Below are positions 44,733 to 54,026 of a stretch of 64,000 bases of DNA, one piece after another. This DNA is from Aliikangiella maris. Its GTDB lineage: Bacteria > Pseudomonadota > Gammaproteobacteria > Enterobacterales > Kangiellaceae. The stretch lies in the NCBI RefSeq assembly GCF_040719265.1, contig NZ_JBFDAH010000026.1:10004-74003 (forward strand). Direction: 5' to 3'. Positions within the stretch are counted from its first letter, which is position 1. Each line of letters begins with the position of its first letter. The notes under the pieces were generated by a model, which was not told where the DNA came from, made no database searches, and was given only the letters and a program-made list of their open reading frames with translations. The position numbers and the translations under genes are program-made.

Positions 44733-45656
44733 ATGGATTTGCGTGAGCTTAGGTATTTTGAAGCGGTTTATGAACAGGAAAGCATTAGTGCCGCTGCTAA
44801 ACATAGTTTTGTATCGCAGCCATCGATTTCTGCAGCAATTCAAAGTCTGGAACAATATTTGGGCGAAGCGCTGTTTATAAGGCATGCTCGAGGGGTCAGT
44901 GCAACTGAGGCAGGGCACCGTTTGTATCCTTTATCGAAGCAGTTAACTGGACAGGCCAAGTCAATTAAACAAATCTTTCAGCAAAAAGCGGCAATACGAC
45001 CTTTCCGTCTAGGTGTCGTTGCTGCTCTAGGTGCATCTCGAATGAGTCATCTAATCAAAGAAATTATAGATTCTGTCGACGGGTTAGAGCTGACCTTGGT
45101 TGACCCCGAAAAACGCTCATGTGATGCTCGTATCATCGCTGCTAATATGCTCCGCCCTCAAGAAACCTTTTTACCTTTTTGGCAAGATGAGTTTCTAATG
45201 GCGTTACCTCCGGGGCATCCGCTTAGTTATCAGAGCGAATTGGCGTTATCAGATCTGGATGGACTAAATTTTATTTTTAGAAGCCCTAGTCTGGTGACTC
45301 GAGATTTAATGCGGGCGATTGAGCCGATGGGAATAAAAATGAATATTCGCGCTAGAATTCGGACCGTTGAATATGCGGTAGAATTGGTCGGAGCGGGCGT
45401 TGGCGCGGCATTAGTTCCGAATCATCCGAGTTTTTATCATTCGCAGCAACTTAAGCTGTTACCCGTCGCGGGTATGACGTTCTTACGTACAATCGGGCTG
45501 GCTTATGTGGCTAATGACACGGTTCAACGGCGAGGACCTACTGATGTCTGCGCTGATAGCCTGGGTGAAATTAAAGGTGAGATGCTCAATGAAACAAAAT
45601 ATGAAGTACTTGATTCAATTATCAATATTTGCAAGATAAATCGACAAATTGATTAG
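44733..45656 (+). CDS. LysR-family transcriptional regulator
   Basis: A 307-residue LTTR. The winged helix-turn-helix is at the N-terminus (RELRYFEAVYEQESISAAAKHSFVSQPSISAAIQSLE), followed by a linker helix and the effector-binding domain (about 90-290) with FLPFWQDEFLMALPPGHPL and ELVGAGVGAALVPNH. It is divergent from the DUF1338 gene, the classic layout of an LTTR with its target. The effector is unknown; a 2-oxo acid of lysine breakdown is one possibility. Confidence 0.9.
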   Translation: MDLRELRYFEAVYEQESISAAAKHSFVSQPSISAAIQSLEQYLGEALFIRHARGVSATEAGHRLYPLSKQLTGQAKSIKQIFQQKAAIRPFRLGVVAALGASRMSHLIKEIIDSVDGLELTLVDPEKRSCDARIIAANMLRPQETFLPFWQDEFLMALPPGHPLSYQSELALSDLDGLNFIFRSPSLVTRDLMRAIEPMGIKMNIRARIRTVEYAVELVGAGVGAALVPNHPSFYHSQQLKLLPVAGMTFLRTIGLAYVANDTVQRRGPTDVCADSLGEIKGEMLNETKYEVLDSIINICKINRQID

Positions 45657-45746
45657 TGGTTGCGGGATGTTTTTATTTGGCTACTACTGAAACCGGGCTG
45701 ATTTTTTTGGGGCTAACAACACTATCAATTATGCGTACTTGCTAAT

Positions 45747-45783
45747 AAAAAATACCCCTGGTACGCAATGACTCAGGGGTATT
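45747..45783 (-). terminator. Terminator of the EF-G gene
   Basis: AATACCCCTG (45751-45760) and CAGGGGTATT (45774-45783) form a stem with a 13-base loop. On the minus strand it is followed by a six-U run (A residues 45747-45752), the right order for ending the EF-G transcript. The weaker T-run on the other side may also help stop the LysR transcript. Confidence 0.75.
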
Positions 45784-45812
45784 TATCGAAGTGAAATAAT
45801 CTTAATTAAAGA

Positions 45813-47897
45813 TTATTTCTTCGCATTTCTTTCTTTTGCTTCTGCAATTACGGCTTCAGCAACACTGTTTGGACAAGGCAGGTAGTGTGAGAATTCCATT
45901 GAGAATTGACCACGACCAGAAGTCATTGTACGTAAGTGCCCAATGTAACCGAACATTTCAGCCAGTGGAACATCTGCTTTAATACGTACGCCAGTTACAC
46001 CTGCTTCTTGTGATTTAATCATGCCTCGACGACGGTTTAAGTCACCAATAACATCACCAACATGATCTTCTGGTGTGAACACGTCGACTTTCATAATTGG
46101 TTCAATTAATTGTGGTCCCGCTTTTGGCATTGATTGGCGGAATGCACTTTTGGCTGCAATTTCGAAAGCAATCGCACTTGAGTCAACTGCGTGGAATCCA
46201 CCGTCAAATAATTCAACTTCAACATCTTGAACTGGGAATCCAGCCAAAACACCTTCGTTCATCATTAATTGGAAGCCTTTCTCAACAGCAGGCCAGTATT
46301 CACGAGGAACGTTACCACCAACAACTTTAGATTCAAATTTGAATCCAGTGCCTGGCTCGGCAGGTCTGATTCGATAATCGATTTTACCAAACTGACCAGA
46401 ACCACCAGATTGTTTCTTATGTGTATAGCTATCTTCAATCATTTGCGTGATTGTTTCGCGATAAGCAACTTGAGGTTGACCAACTTCTAGCTCAACGCCG
46501 TAAGTACGCTTTAAAATATCAACTTTGATATCGAGGTGAAGTTCACCCATTCCTTTTAAGATGGTATCACCGGTTTCTTCATCAGTTTCAACCTGGAAGG
46601 TTGGATCTTCTGCAACCATTTTACCAATTGCAATCCCCATCTTCTCGCTGCCACCTTTATCTTTTGGTTTAACTGCAATTGAGATTACTGGTTCAGGGAA
46701 AACCATTGGCTCTAGTGTACATGGTTTATTGGAATCACACAGTGTATGTCCAGTTTGAACGTTTTTCATACCAACTACGGCAATGATATCACCTGCCTGG
46801 GCTTTATCCAGTTCGGTTCGCTCATTAGCATGCATTTCAACCATACGGCCAATACGCTCAGTTTTACCCGTGAATGAGTTAAGGATTGTGTCACCTTTCT
46901 TCATAACACCAGAGTAAATACGGATAAAGGTTAAGGCACCAAAACGGTCGTCCATTATTTTAAAAGCCAATGCTCTTAACGGCTCGTCAGCAGAAACGGT
47001 AGCAACTTCACCTGTTTCATTACCTTCTTCGTCGGTTAATGGCTGTGGTTCAACTTCAGTTGGTGAAGGCAAGTAATCAACAACTGCGTCCAAAACTAAT
47101 TGAACCCCTTTGTTCTTAAACGCACTACCACAGTAAGTTGGGAAAAATGCCAAGTCACGTGTTCCTTTACGAATACAACGCTTAATATCTTCTATTGAAG
47201 GCTCTTCACCTTCCAGATATTTTTCCATCAATTCGTCGTCTTGTTCAACCGCAGTTTCAATTAACATTTCACGATATTCAGCCGCTTTTTCTTTCATGTC
47301 GTCCGGAATATCTTGTACTTCGTAGTTTTCAGGTAAACCGGTATTATCCCAAACGAATGCTTTTTGGCTCAATAGATCAACAACACCAACAAAGTCGTCT
47401 TCAATTCCGATTGGCAGTGTCATGACCAGAGGATTTGCCCCAAGTACATTTTCAACTTGTTTTACCACACGGTAGAAGTCTGCACCCATACGGTCAAGTT
47501 TGTTGACGAAGATAATGCGTGCAACTTCTGAATCGTTAGCATAACGCCAGTTGGTCTCAGATTGAGGTTCTACACCACCACTACCACAAAATACACCGAT
47601 ACCACCGTCCAATACTTTTAATGAACGGTACACTTCAACTGTAAAGTCAACGTGTCCAGGGGTGTCGATGATATTCATTCGATGGTCTTTCCAGAAACAG
47701 GTAGTCGCAGCTGACTGGATGGTAATACCACGCTCTGCTTCCTGTTCCATGAAGTCAGTAGTTGACTCACCGTCGTGTACTTCACCTGTTTTGTGGATCT
47801 TACCGGTAAGCTTTAAAATACGCTCGGTCGTCGTGGTCTTACCCGCGTCAACGTGAGCGAAAATGCCTATGTTTCTGTATTTAGATAAATCAGCCAT
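45813..47897 (-). CDS. fusA: Elongation factor G, stand-alone paralogue (EF-G2 type)
   Basis: A full-length 694-residue translational GTPase with G1 AHVDAGKTTTTE, G2 RGITIQSAAT, G3 DTPGHVDFT and G4 NKLDRMGAD. The five EF-G domains follow, and the C-terminus keeps the FGYIGHLRTMTSGRG loop. It is not in a str operon with rpsL, rpsG and tuf. The G-domain stretch FCGSGGVEPQSETNWR differs from the canonical FCAVGGVQPQSE, which suggests the second EF-G carried by many marine gammaproteobacteria. Whether it drives translocation, recycling or both cannot be read here. Confidence 0.92.
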   Translation of the reverse strand: MADLSKYRNIGIFAHVDAGKTTTTERILKLTGKIHKTGEVHDGESTTDFMEQEAERGITIQSAATTCFWKDHRMNIIDTPGHVDFTVEVYRSLKVLDGGIGVFCGSGGVEPQSETNWRYANDSEVARIIFVNKLDRMGADFYRVVKQVENVLGANPLVMTLPIGIEDDFVGVVDLLSQKAFVWDNTGLPENYEVQDIPDDMKEKAAEYREMLIETAVEQDDELMEKYLEGEEPSIEDIKRCIRKGTRDLAFFPTYCGSAFKNKGVQLVLDAVVDYLPSPTEVEPQPLTDEEGNETGEVATVSADEPLRALAFKIMDDRFGALTFIRIYSGVMKKGDTILNSFTGKTERIGRMVEMHANERTELDKAQAGDIIAVVGMKNVQTGHTLCDSNKPCTLEPMVFPEPVISIAVKPKDKGGSEKMGIAIGKMVAEDPTFQVETDEETGDTILKGMGELHLDIKVDILKRTYGVELEVGQPQVAYRETITQMIEDSYTHKKQSGGSGQFGKIDYRIRPAEPGTGFKFESKVVGGNVPREYWPAVEKGFQLMMNEGVLAGFPVQDVEVELFDGGFHAVDSSAIAFEIAAKSAFRQSMPKAGPQLIEPIMKVDVFTPEDHVGDVIGDLNRRRGMIKSQEAGVTGVRIKADVPLAEMFGYIGHLRTMTSGRGQFSMEFSHYLPCPNSVAEAVIAEAKERNAKK

Positions 47898-48132
47898 TGT
47901 TCTACTCTATGTCTTAAAAATAATTCTAATGAAAGTGGTAAATTCGTGGCGCATATGCGAAAGGCGCGCATTATACACTAGATAAAAGCTCTCGGCTATT
48001 TGGATTATGCATAAAATTTAAACAAAGTTCTGCCAAACTTAAATCCGTATAATTAATGACCTTTACAAGGTATTAAAATAACTTGAATATATTTTAAGGA
48101 GTTAAGCTAGGGTTTCCCATATAAAGGTCTTG

Positions 48133-48158
48133 GCTAAAAGTAAGCATTTACTTTTAGC
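48133..48158 (-). terminator. Hairpin at the end of hslR
   Basis: GCTAAAAGTAA (48133-48143) and TTACTTTTAGC (48148-48158) form a perfect 11-base stem with loop GCAT that includes the hslR stop codon. No U-run follows on the minus strand, so it may act with Rho or protect the transcript's 3' end. Confidence 0.45.
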
Positions 48159-48573
48159 TGCCTTCTGCATTAGGGTTGTAGTCATGAATATTTTTAAATC
48201 GATGGATTGCTCTGCGCTGCTTTTTGTCGGGTTTGCGCTGCGTAATAGGCGCTGCCATCTTGCGCATCATGGTCATCTGTTCGCGTTTTTCAATACTCTC
48301 AGGTGTTTCTTCATATAAGGTTTGAGCAATTTTTGCCGGCCCCCGTTGTTCAGAAAGCTCCTTAACGACTACCGTTTTTTCATCAAATCCCTGCCGCAGT
48401 TTAATTGTGTCGCCAATCTGTATAATCTTACCAGGTTTAGGCTTTTGTCCTTCACAATGAACTTTTCCGCCTTCAATCGCGGCTTTGGCAATTGCTCGGG
48501 TTTTATAAAAGCGACACGCCCAAAGCCATTTATCTAATCGAATTTTATTAGCTAGTTTACGCTCTTGTGACAT
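48154..48573 (-). CDS. hslR: Heat-shock protein Hsp15 (S4-domain ribosome rescue factor)
   Basis: A 139-residue RNA-binding protein. The S4 domain lies at about 10-70 with IRLDKWLWACRFYKTRAIAKAAIEGGKV, and the tail is basic (KRKPDKKQRRAIHRFK type). Hsp15 binds stalled 50S subunits that carry peptidyl-tRNA and helps recycle them after heat shock. Its usual partner hslO is 4.6 kb away, with the DUF1338, LysR and EF-G genes in between. A hairpin overlaps its stop codon. Confidence 0.93.
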   Translation of the reverse strand: MSQERKLANKIRLDKWLWACRFYKTRAIAKAAIEGGKVHCEGQKPKPGKIIQIGDTIKLRQGFDEKTVVVKELSEQRGPAKIAQTLYEETPESIEKREQMTMMRKMAAPITQRKPDKKQRRAIHRFKNIHDYNPNAEGS

Positions 48574-49200
48574 CTTTCCTGCTTCTAATCAAAAAATTAC
48601 AATCTCATAAATTATTTTGGTATCCTTTGAACCCTTTTCAACAATTTATGCGTTTGTATCGCTAAATTGACGCCATATAACGAATATTGGCCTATGAAAA
48701 TGCAAATATTCACATTTGAATGACTACATTTGTAGTATTCTTCCGTGTTAAATTGGCAAAACAAGTATAATTAAGAACAATCATTATACGAACTCATCGA
48801 CAAAAAGGTAGTTTTTCCTGTAGGACAAAAATACTGAAGCATGAATTCACCGTCAGTTTGGTTTATCTCTGTTTAAATCATAACTGTTAATTTATGGTAA
48901 TCGGTTATCGCCTCGGCGGATAAATGCGAGTCGAGAGTTGGTGTAACAATTGAGTTGGCACAATTAAGTCAACTTAATAATAAAAGTGAGCTAAATAAAA
49001 TTAAGCTTAATAATTTTTGCAAATGCGCTATCGGCTATTAGTAACAAAGTGTTTTAGACAAGCTTTTGTTGCATAAAATAATTTATAGTGCAGTGTAATT
49101 TGTAATGTGAGTATCATTGTTTAACTATTTAGTAGTTAATTAGAAAGTGTTCTAATTAATCTGTAAATAGTAACGAGCAAAAACACAGATTGTCTGATTA
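48574..49200. other. Gene-free region upstream of gspC, possible small RNA locus
   Basis: About 630 bp without a believable reading frame. It shows a palindrome ACTACA-TT-TGTAGT (48723-48736), an inverted repeat GTATAAT...ATTATAC (48765-48789) that contains a perfect -10-like TATAAT (48766-48771), and a plus-strand intrinsic terminator at its end (49201-49224) with no gene before it. I found no match to a riboswitch I know by eye. Confidence 0.45.
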
Positions 49201-49224
49201 AATCAGCCTGATTGGCTGATTTTT
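49201..49224 (+). terminator. Isolated rho-independent terminator upstream of gspC
   Basis: AATCAGCC (49201-49208) and GGCTGATT (49214-49221) form an eight-base stem with a five-base loop, followed by further T residues. It reads with the plus strand but follows no plus-strand gene, so it ends either an untranslated RNA or a leader of the gsp operon. Confidence 0.65.
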
Positions 49225-49313
49225 CAGGATTCGAGCTTGTTTATTGTGTAGTACTATGATTTATTCTAAGAGAATAAATTGACTATCGCTGTTATGGCAT
49301 TGACATCAATAAG

Positions 49314-50273
49314 ATGGAAGAAATGAGTTTTTCTAAGTTTACATCAGCAGACTGGTATAAAAATTACAATAACTGGTTACCTTGGGCGCAATGGCTTGGA
49401 GGGATTATTGTTGTCATTTTTCTGGCGAAAATATTCTGGCTTTGGGCTTTATATTTCACTATGCCCTCTGAATTTAAACCAATTAAAGTGATGCCTGCGA
49501 ATTCTGCTAGCTCGACCCGTAGTATTGATATTTCTAAAGTTGTGAATATGAACCTGTTTGGCGCCATAATTGAACAGGTTGTAGAGGTCAAACCGGTAGT
49601 TGAAAATGTTGTTGAAACTAGCCTCAATTTAAAGCTACGCGGTATTTATGCCGCCGATACTGTTGAAAAAGCAAACGCAATTATCGAGGATGATCGCGGC
49701 AAACAGGAAGTTTATTTCATTGGCGAAAAGCTTAAAGTCAGTGGCCGGGTTTATTTGCGTCAGGTTTACGCTGACAGGGTTATTCTAGAAACTAATGGAC
49801 GTAGAGAATCTCTAACTCTCGAACAACCTGAGCTGGTAATAAAAACGACTAGTTCACCTTACAGTAAAGCACCACCTTCTTTACCCACTAAAGATTCACC
49901 AAGAAGAACAAAAGTAGACGATAAACGTAAAGATGATCGTTTAACCGAAAAGCTCAGTGAATACCGAAATAAACTATCCAGTGATCCACAAAGTGTTGCC
50001 GACATTATTAGTGGGCAACCACACTATGTAAACGGCGAGCTTCAAGGGTTCCGTATTCAGCCTGGAAAAGATAAGCGTTTATTTCAAGAGCTTGGGTTAA
50101 GAAGAAATGATATTGTGACATCGATAAATGGTGTTGGATTAACCAATATTCAAGATGCGATGAGACTCATGGGTGACATGCAGTCATTTAAAGAAATGAG
50201 CGTTGAAATTCAGCGTGGTAACCAGCAGTTAAACATTTTAGTGAATTTAAATCAAAACGTAGGACGTAAATAG
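49314..50273 (+). CDS. gspC: Type II secretion protein GspC
   Basis: A 319-residue bitopic inner-membrane protein that links the inner-membrane platform to the secretin. One membrane segment (about 22-44), the HR domain (about 65-175, MNLFGAI...LNLKLRGIYAADTVEKANAIIED), a Ser/Pro/Lys/Asp-rich linker (about 178-225) and a C-terminal PDZ domain (about 235-310, GFRIQPGKDKRLFQELGLRRNDIVTSINGVGL). It is the first gene of a twelve-gene gsp operon; its stop overlaps the gspD start. Confidence 0.95.
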   Translation: MEEMSFSKFTSADWYKNYNNWLPWAQWLGGIIVVIFLAKIFWLWALYFTMPSEFKPIKVMPANSASSTRSIDISKVVNMNLFGAIIEQVVEVKPVVENVVETSLNLKLRGIYAADTVEKANAIIEDDRGKQEVYFIGEKLKVSGRVYLRQVYADRVILETNGRRESLTLEQPELVIKTTSSPYSKAPPSLPTKDSPRRTKVDDKRKDDRLTEKLSEYRNKLSSDPQSVADIISGQPHYVNGELQGFRIQPGKDKRLFQELGLRRNDIVTSINGVGLTNIQDAMRLMGDMQSFKEMSVEIQRGNQQLNILVNLNQNVGRK

Positions 50274-52420
50274 TGCAACCGGTAACACACATAAAAAAGA
50301 AAAACTTCAGGACCAGTCGCTTGCTGAGTATGGCATGCGGATTGTTTTTTGGGGCTCTCTTTATATCTCCAGGTACATTTGCGGCAAAAGCCACCTTAAA
50401 CCTTAAAGATACCGATATTGAGGTATTTATAGAGAGTGTCAGCCGGATAACCGGAAAAACTTTTATACCGGATCCACGTGTTAAAAATAAGAAGGTAACC
50501 GTTATTTCTCAGCACGAAATGGATGAAGATGAAATTTTTGCGCTATTTTTGAGCGTCCTGCAAGTGCATCAGTTTTCGGCGGTTGAAGTCAATGGCTACT
50601 ATAAAATTGAACAGCTACAGTCAGCAAAACAGGATGCCGTGCCTGTTTATACTGAAAAAACAGCAAATAAATATAAGGGTGATCAATTAGTTACCCGTGT
50701 GATCAAGGTGGATAATATCGACGTGGGTCAATTGGTGCCACTATTACGGACCCTAATTTCGACGCAAGGGCACATGGCACAGTACAAACCAACTAACGTT
50801 ATGGTTATTCATGATACTGCGGCCAACTTGGAGCGTATTGTAAAAATCATACGTCAGATTGATAAAGAGAGTAACGAAGAAATAGAAGTTATTCCACTTG
50901 AGCATGCATCCGCGTCGGAAGTTGTTCGAATTTTGGAAAGCCTCGAAAAACAAGCTGGGCAGTCAAAAGGGCCTTCTGAGAGTGTTCCGCGGTTTGTTGC
51001 TGACGAAAGAACCAATAGCATTTTACTGAGTGCCGATAGCAAGACATCGCTACGTTTACGGGCTTTGATTGCTCAGTTAGATTCTGAAATCAGTAATAGC
51101 GGGAATACCAAAGTTATTTACCTGAAATATGCAGATGCTGAAGAAATTGCCACTTTATTAGAAGGGGTTGGTGAATCGATTGAAAGTGAGACGCAGGATA
51201 AAGCTCAGCCTCGTCGTCAGGCTCGCGGCAGCAACAAAGCTTACTCAATAAAAGCGCATGCAGAAACCAACTCTTTAGTCATTACTGCTGCACCTGACAT
51301 TATGCGTTCATTTGAATCAGTTATTTCGCAACTGGATTTACGCCGTAAACAAGTTCATGTTGAGGCAATTATTGTTGAAATTGCTGATTCAAAAGTTAAA
51401 GAGCTGGGCGTGCAATGGGCCACTGAAGCCGGTTTGGTTAATTTTACAAATAGTTCGCCATCAATTGCCCAGGTTGGTGCTGGTGTTTTAGCTAAACGCG
51501 GTATCGATCAAGGAAAAACAACAACTGTTATCGACGGCAATATTGTGACCGAAGATCGTCCTAGTAACGGTGATAACGGCGCACTTCTGGGACAGGTGTT
51601 GTCCGGTGTTACGGGGGCGTTATTTGGTTTTACCGACGACAAATCTTGGGCGGGTCTGTTAAAAGCGCTTGCCACCGATACTGACTCAAATGTCCTTTCA
51701 ACACCTAGCTTAACTACGCTTGATAATCAGGAAGCTTCAATCAGTATTGGTCAGGAAGTACCTATCATTACTGGCTCAACACTAGGTGGAAACAATCAAA
51801 ATCCATTTAATACCATTCAGCGAAAAGATGTCGGTATCAAACTAAAAATTACACCTCAAATTAATGAAGGTAATGCTGTTTTGCTGGAAATTGAACAAGA
51901 AGTTTCCAGCATTGCTGGTGCAACTGAAGCGGATATTGTGACGAATAAACGCCAGATTAAAACCAGTGTACTTGCAGGTAATGGCCAAACTATCGTATTA
52001 GGTGGTCTGATTGACGACAATATTCAAGAAAGTGCACAAAAAGTGCCGGTTTTGGGGGATTTACCATTACTCGGCAGCTTGTTCTCTTCAAAAGCAACCA
52101 ATAAGGTTAAGCGAAATCTGATGGTATTTATTCGACCATCAATCATCAGTGATGCCGCTGGTTTCGATGATATCAGCTCGCGCAAATATAACTTTATTCG
52201 TGCACAGCAATTAAATTGGCAGCAACGCGGTGTTTCGCTGATGCCTAGTGCTGATTCTGCTTTGTTACCTGACTGGAATGAAAGACTGGCATTGCCTCCG
52301 TCTTATGACGAAACTATGAAAAACTATGAGCAAGATTTAAAACAGCAAGCTGAGTCAGTTGAAAGTGAGAATGAAAAAGACAAAGACAATGACGATGCTG
52401 CCACCGAATCAAAAGACTAG
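50273..52420 (+). CDS. gspD: Type II secretion secretin GspD
   Basis: A 715-residue outer-membrane channel. Signal peptide (about 1-38), N0 domain (TLNLKDTDIEVFIESVSRITGK), N1-N3 domains (about 125-370) and the secretin core (about 440-640) with VPIITGS and VPVLGDLPLLGSLFSS near the lip. The tail after residue 690 is very acidic (about 16 of the last 25 residues are Glu, Asp or Lys), and no pilotin gene is seen in the window. It starts with GTG overlapping the gspC stop. Confidence 0.96.
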   Translation: MQPVTHIKKKNFRTSRLLSMACGLFFGALFISPGTFAAKATLNLKDTDIEVFIESVSRITGKTFIPDPRVKNKKVTVISQHEMDEDEIFALFLSVLQVHQFSAVEVNGYYKIEQLQSAKQDAVPVYTEKTANKYKGDQLVTRVIKVDNIDVGQLVPLLRTLISTQGHMAQYKPTNVMVIHDTAANLERIVKIIRQIDKESNEEIEVIPLEHASASEVVRILESLEKQAGQSKGPSESVPRFVADERTNSILLSADSKTSLRLRALIAQLDSEISNSGNTKVIYLKYADAEEIATLLEGVGESIESETQDKAQPRRQARGSNKAYSIKAHAETNSLVITAAPDIMRSFESVISQLDLRRKQVHVEAIIVEIADSKVKELGVQWATEAGLVNFTNSSPSIAQVGAGVLAKRGIDQGKTTTVIDGNIVTEDRPSNGDNGALLGQVLSGVTGALFGFTDDKSWAGLLKALATDTDSNVLSTPSLTTLDNQEASISIGQEVPIITGSTLGGNNQNPFNTIQRKDVGIKLKITPQINEGNAVLLEIEQEVSSIAGATEADIVTNKRQIKTSVLAGNGQTIVLGGLIDDNIQESAQKVPVLGDLPLLGSLFSSKATNKVKRNLMVFIRPSIISDAAGFDDISSRKYNFIRAQQLNWQQRGVSLMPSADSALLPDWNERLALPPSYDETMKNYEQDLKQQAESVESENEKDKDNDDAATESKD

Positions 52421-52429
52421 GTAAATATC

Positions 52430-54013
52430 ATGTCGGTTAGCGAGTTTATTCAACAAGAAGAAATAGCTGAATCTTTGTCTGAAGGCGTTGAGTTAGCGTC
52501 TGATGGCGAGCATGAGCAAGCAGGTAGTGGAAAACTGCCTTTTGCTTTTGCTAAACGCCACGGGATCATTATTCGTGTTAAAAATAAAGATAATAATGCT
52601 CAGTTACAGCAAGAAGTTGTCGCAGTAATCAAAAAAGAAACTGAACTTGCGGCTATGGCGGAAACTCGGCGTTTTGCTGGTGGTAAACTGAAGTTTGAGC
52701 AAGTAACTCAAGAACAGTTTGAAGCAATTTTAGGTGAGGTTTATCAAGACAACTCTGGTGAAGCGATGGCTGCAATGGAAGATATTGGTGAAGATATCGA
52801 TCTGTTTCAGCTAGCTGAAGAATTACCACAAACAGAAGATTTGCTTGAAGCTGACGACGACGCCCCCGTTATTAAATTAATTAATGCCTTGTTAACCGAA
52901 TCGATCAAAATGAATGCATCAGATATTCATATTGAAACCTTTGAAAATGATATGAAAGTGCGGTTTCGAGTTGATGGTGTTTTACGTGAAATTTTATCTC
53001 CCAGTAAAAAGCTGGCGCCTTTATTGGTTTCGCGTATCAAGGTTATGGCCAAGCTCGATATAGCAGAAAAGCGGATCCCTCAAGACGGTCGAATTGCATT
53101 AAAAATCGCTAATCGTGGCGTTGATGTGCGGGTTTCCACCATTCCATCAAGTCATGGTGAACGAGTGGTATTACGTTTACTTGATAAACAGGCTGGGCGA
53201 CTTGATTTTTCTCACTTGGGAATGTCGCCGCGGTTGATGCAGGGAATGAGTGATATTTTACATAAACCTCACGGTATTATTCTAGTGACTGGGCCGACAG
53301 GGTCTGGTAAGACGACGACTCTTTATGCTGGGCTTACACTGCTCAATCACACTTCGCGTAATATATTAACGGTTGAAGATCCGATTGAGTATTTACTCGA
53401 AGGTATAGGTCAAACTCAAGTTAACAGTAAAGTTGATATGACTTTTGCTCGTGGCTTGAGAGCAATATTACGACAAGATCCTGATGTGGTGATGGTTGGG
53501 GAAATTCGTGACCTAGAAACCGCACAAATTGCGGTACAAGCCAGTTTAACTGGACACTTGGTACTTTCTACTTTGCATACCAATACCGCCTCTGGCGCGG
53601 TGACTCGACTTCAAGATATGGGGATTGAGCCATTTTTGCTTTCTTCCAGTTTGCTTGGTGTGCTGGCTCAACGTTTGGTACGAACTCTCTGTCCTTCGTG
53701 TAAACGGGGAGAGCAAGCGAATACCAAAGAGTGTGAATTAATGGGATTTGATGCCTCTAACCCACCCACAATTTATCATGCTGAAGGATGTGCTGAATGT
53801 AATAATCTTGGTTATAAAGGACGACAAGGGATATTTGAATTTTTGCAAGTTGACGAAGATATACGTGACATGATCCATAATGGGGCTGGCGAGTTGGATA
53901 TTGAGCGCCATGCTCGAAAAGCTGGATTTAGTATTCGTGAAGATGGTAAACGCCGAGTTCTTGAAGGCATCACGACTGTTGAAGAAGTTTTGCGTGTGAC
54001 ACGCGAAGATTAA
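52430..54013 (+). CDS. gspE: Type II secretion ATPase GspE
   Basis: A 527-residue cytoplasmic assembly ATPase. N-terminal GspL-binding domain (about 1-140), then the core with Walker A GPTGSGKTTT, Asp box VEDPIEY, Walker B-type VMVGEIRDLETA, His box STLHTNTASG and the four-cysteine zinc module (CPSC, later CAEC). It drives pseudopilus growth. Ten bases separate it from gspD and gspF follows after 13. Confidence 0.97.
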   Translation: MSVSEFIQQEEIAESLSEGVELASDGEHEQAGSGKLPFAFAKRHGIIIRVKNKDNNAQLQQEVVAVIKKETELAAMAETRRFAGGKLKFEQVTQEQFEAILGEVYQDNSGEAMAAMEDIGEDIDLFQLAEELPQTEDLLEADDDAPVIKLINALLTESIKMNASDIHIETFENDMKVRFRVDGVLREILSPSKKLAPLLVSRIKVMAKLDIAEKRIPQDGRIALKIANRGVDVRVSTIPSSHGERVVLRLLDKQAGRLDFSHLGMSPRLMQGMSDILHKPHGIILVTGPTGSGKTTTLYAGLTLLNHTSRNILTVEDPIEYLLEGIGQTQVNSKVDMTFARGLRAILRQDPDVVMVGEIRDLETAQIAVQASLTGHLVLSTLHTNTASGAVTRLQDMGIEPFLLSSSLLGVLAQRLVRTLCPSCKRGEQANTKECELMGFDASNPPTIYHAEGCAECNNLGYKGRQGIFEFLQVDEDIRDMIHNGAGELDIERHARKAGFSIREDGKRRVLEGITTVEEVLRVTRED

Positions 54014-54026
54014 GTGGTGAAGTTGA

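Noticed and set aside
44563..44880. 105-codon plus-strand frame across the DUF1338/LysR junction
   Set aside because: It overlaps the starts of two well-supported divergent genes in other frames and has no family pattern.
48880..48960. Riboswitch-like stretch before gspC
   Set aside because: I compared it by eye with the cyclic-di-GMP and other riboswitch cores I know and could not match conserved bases or stems.
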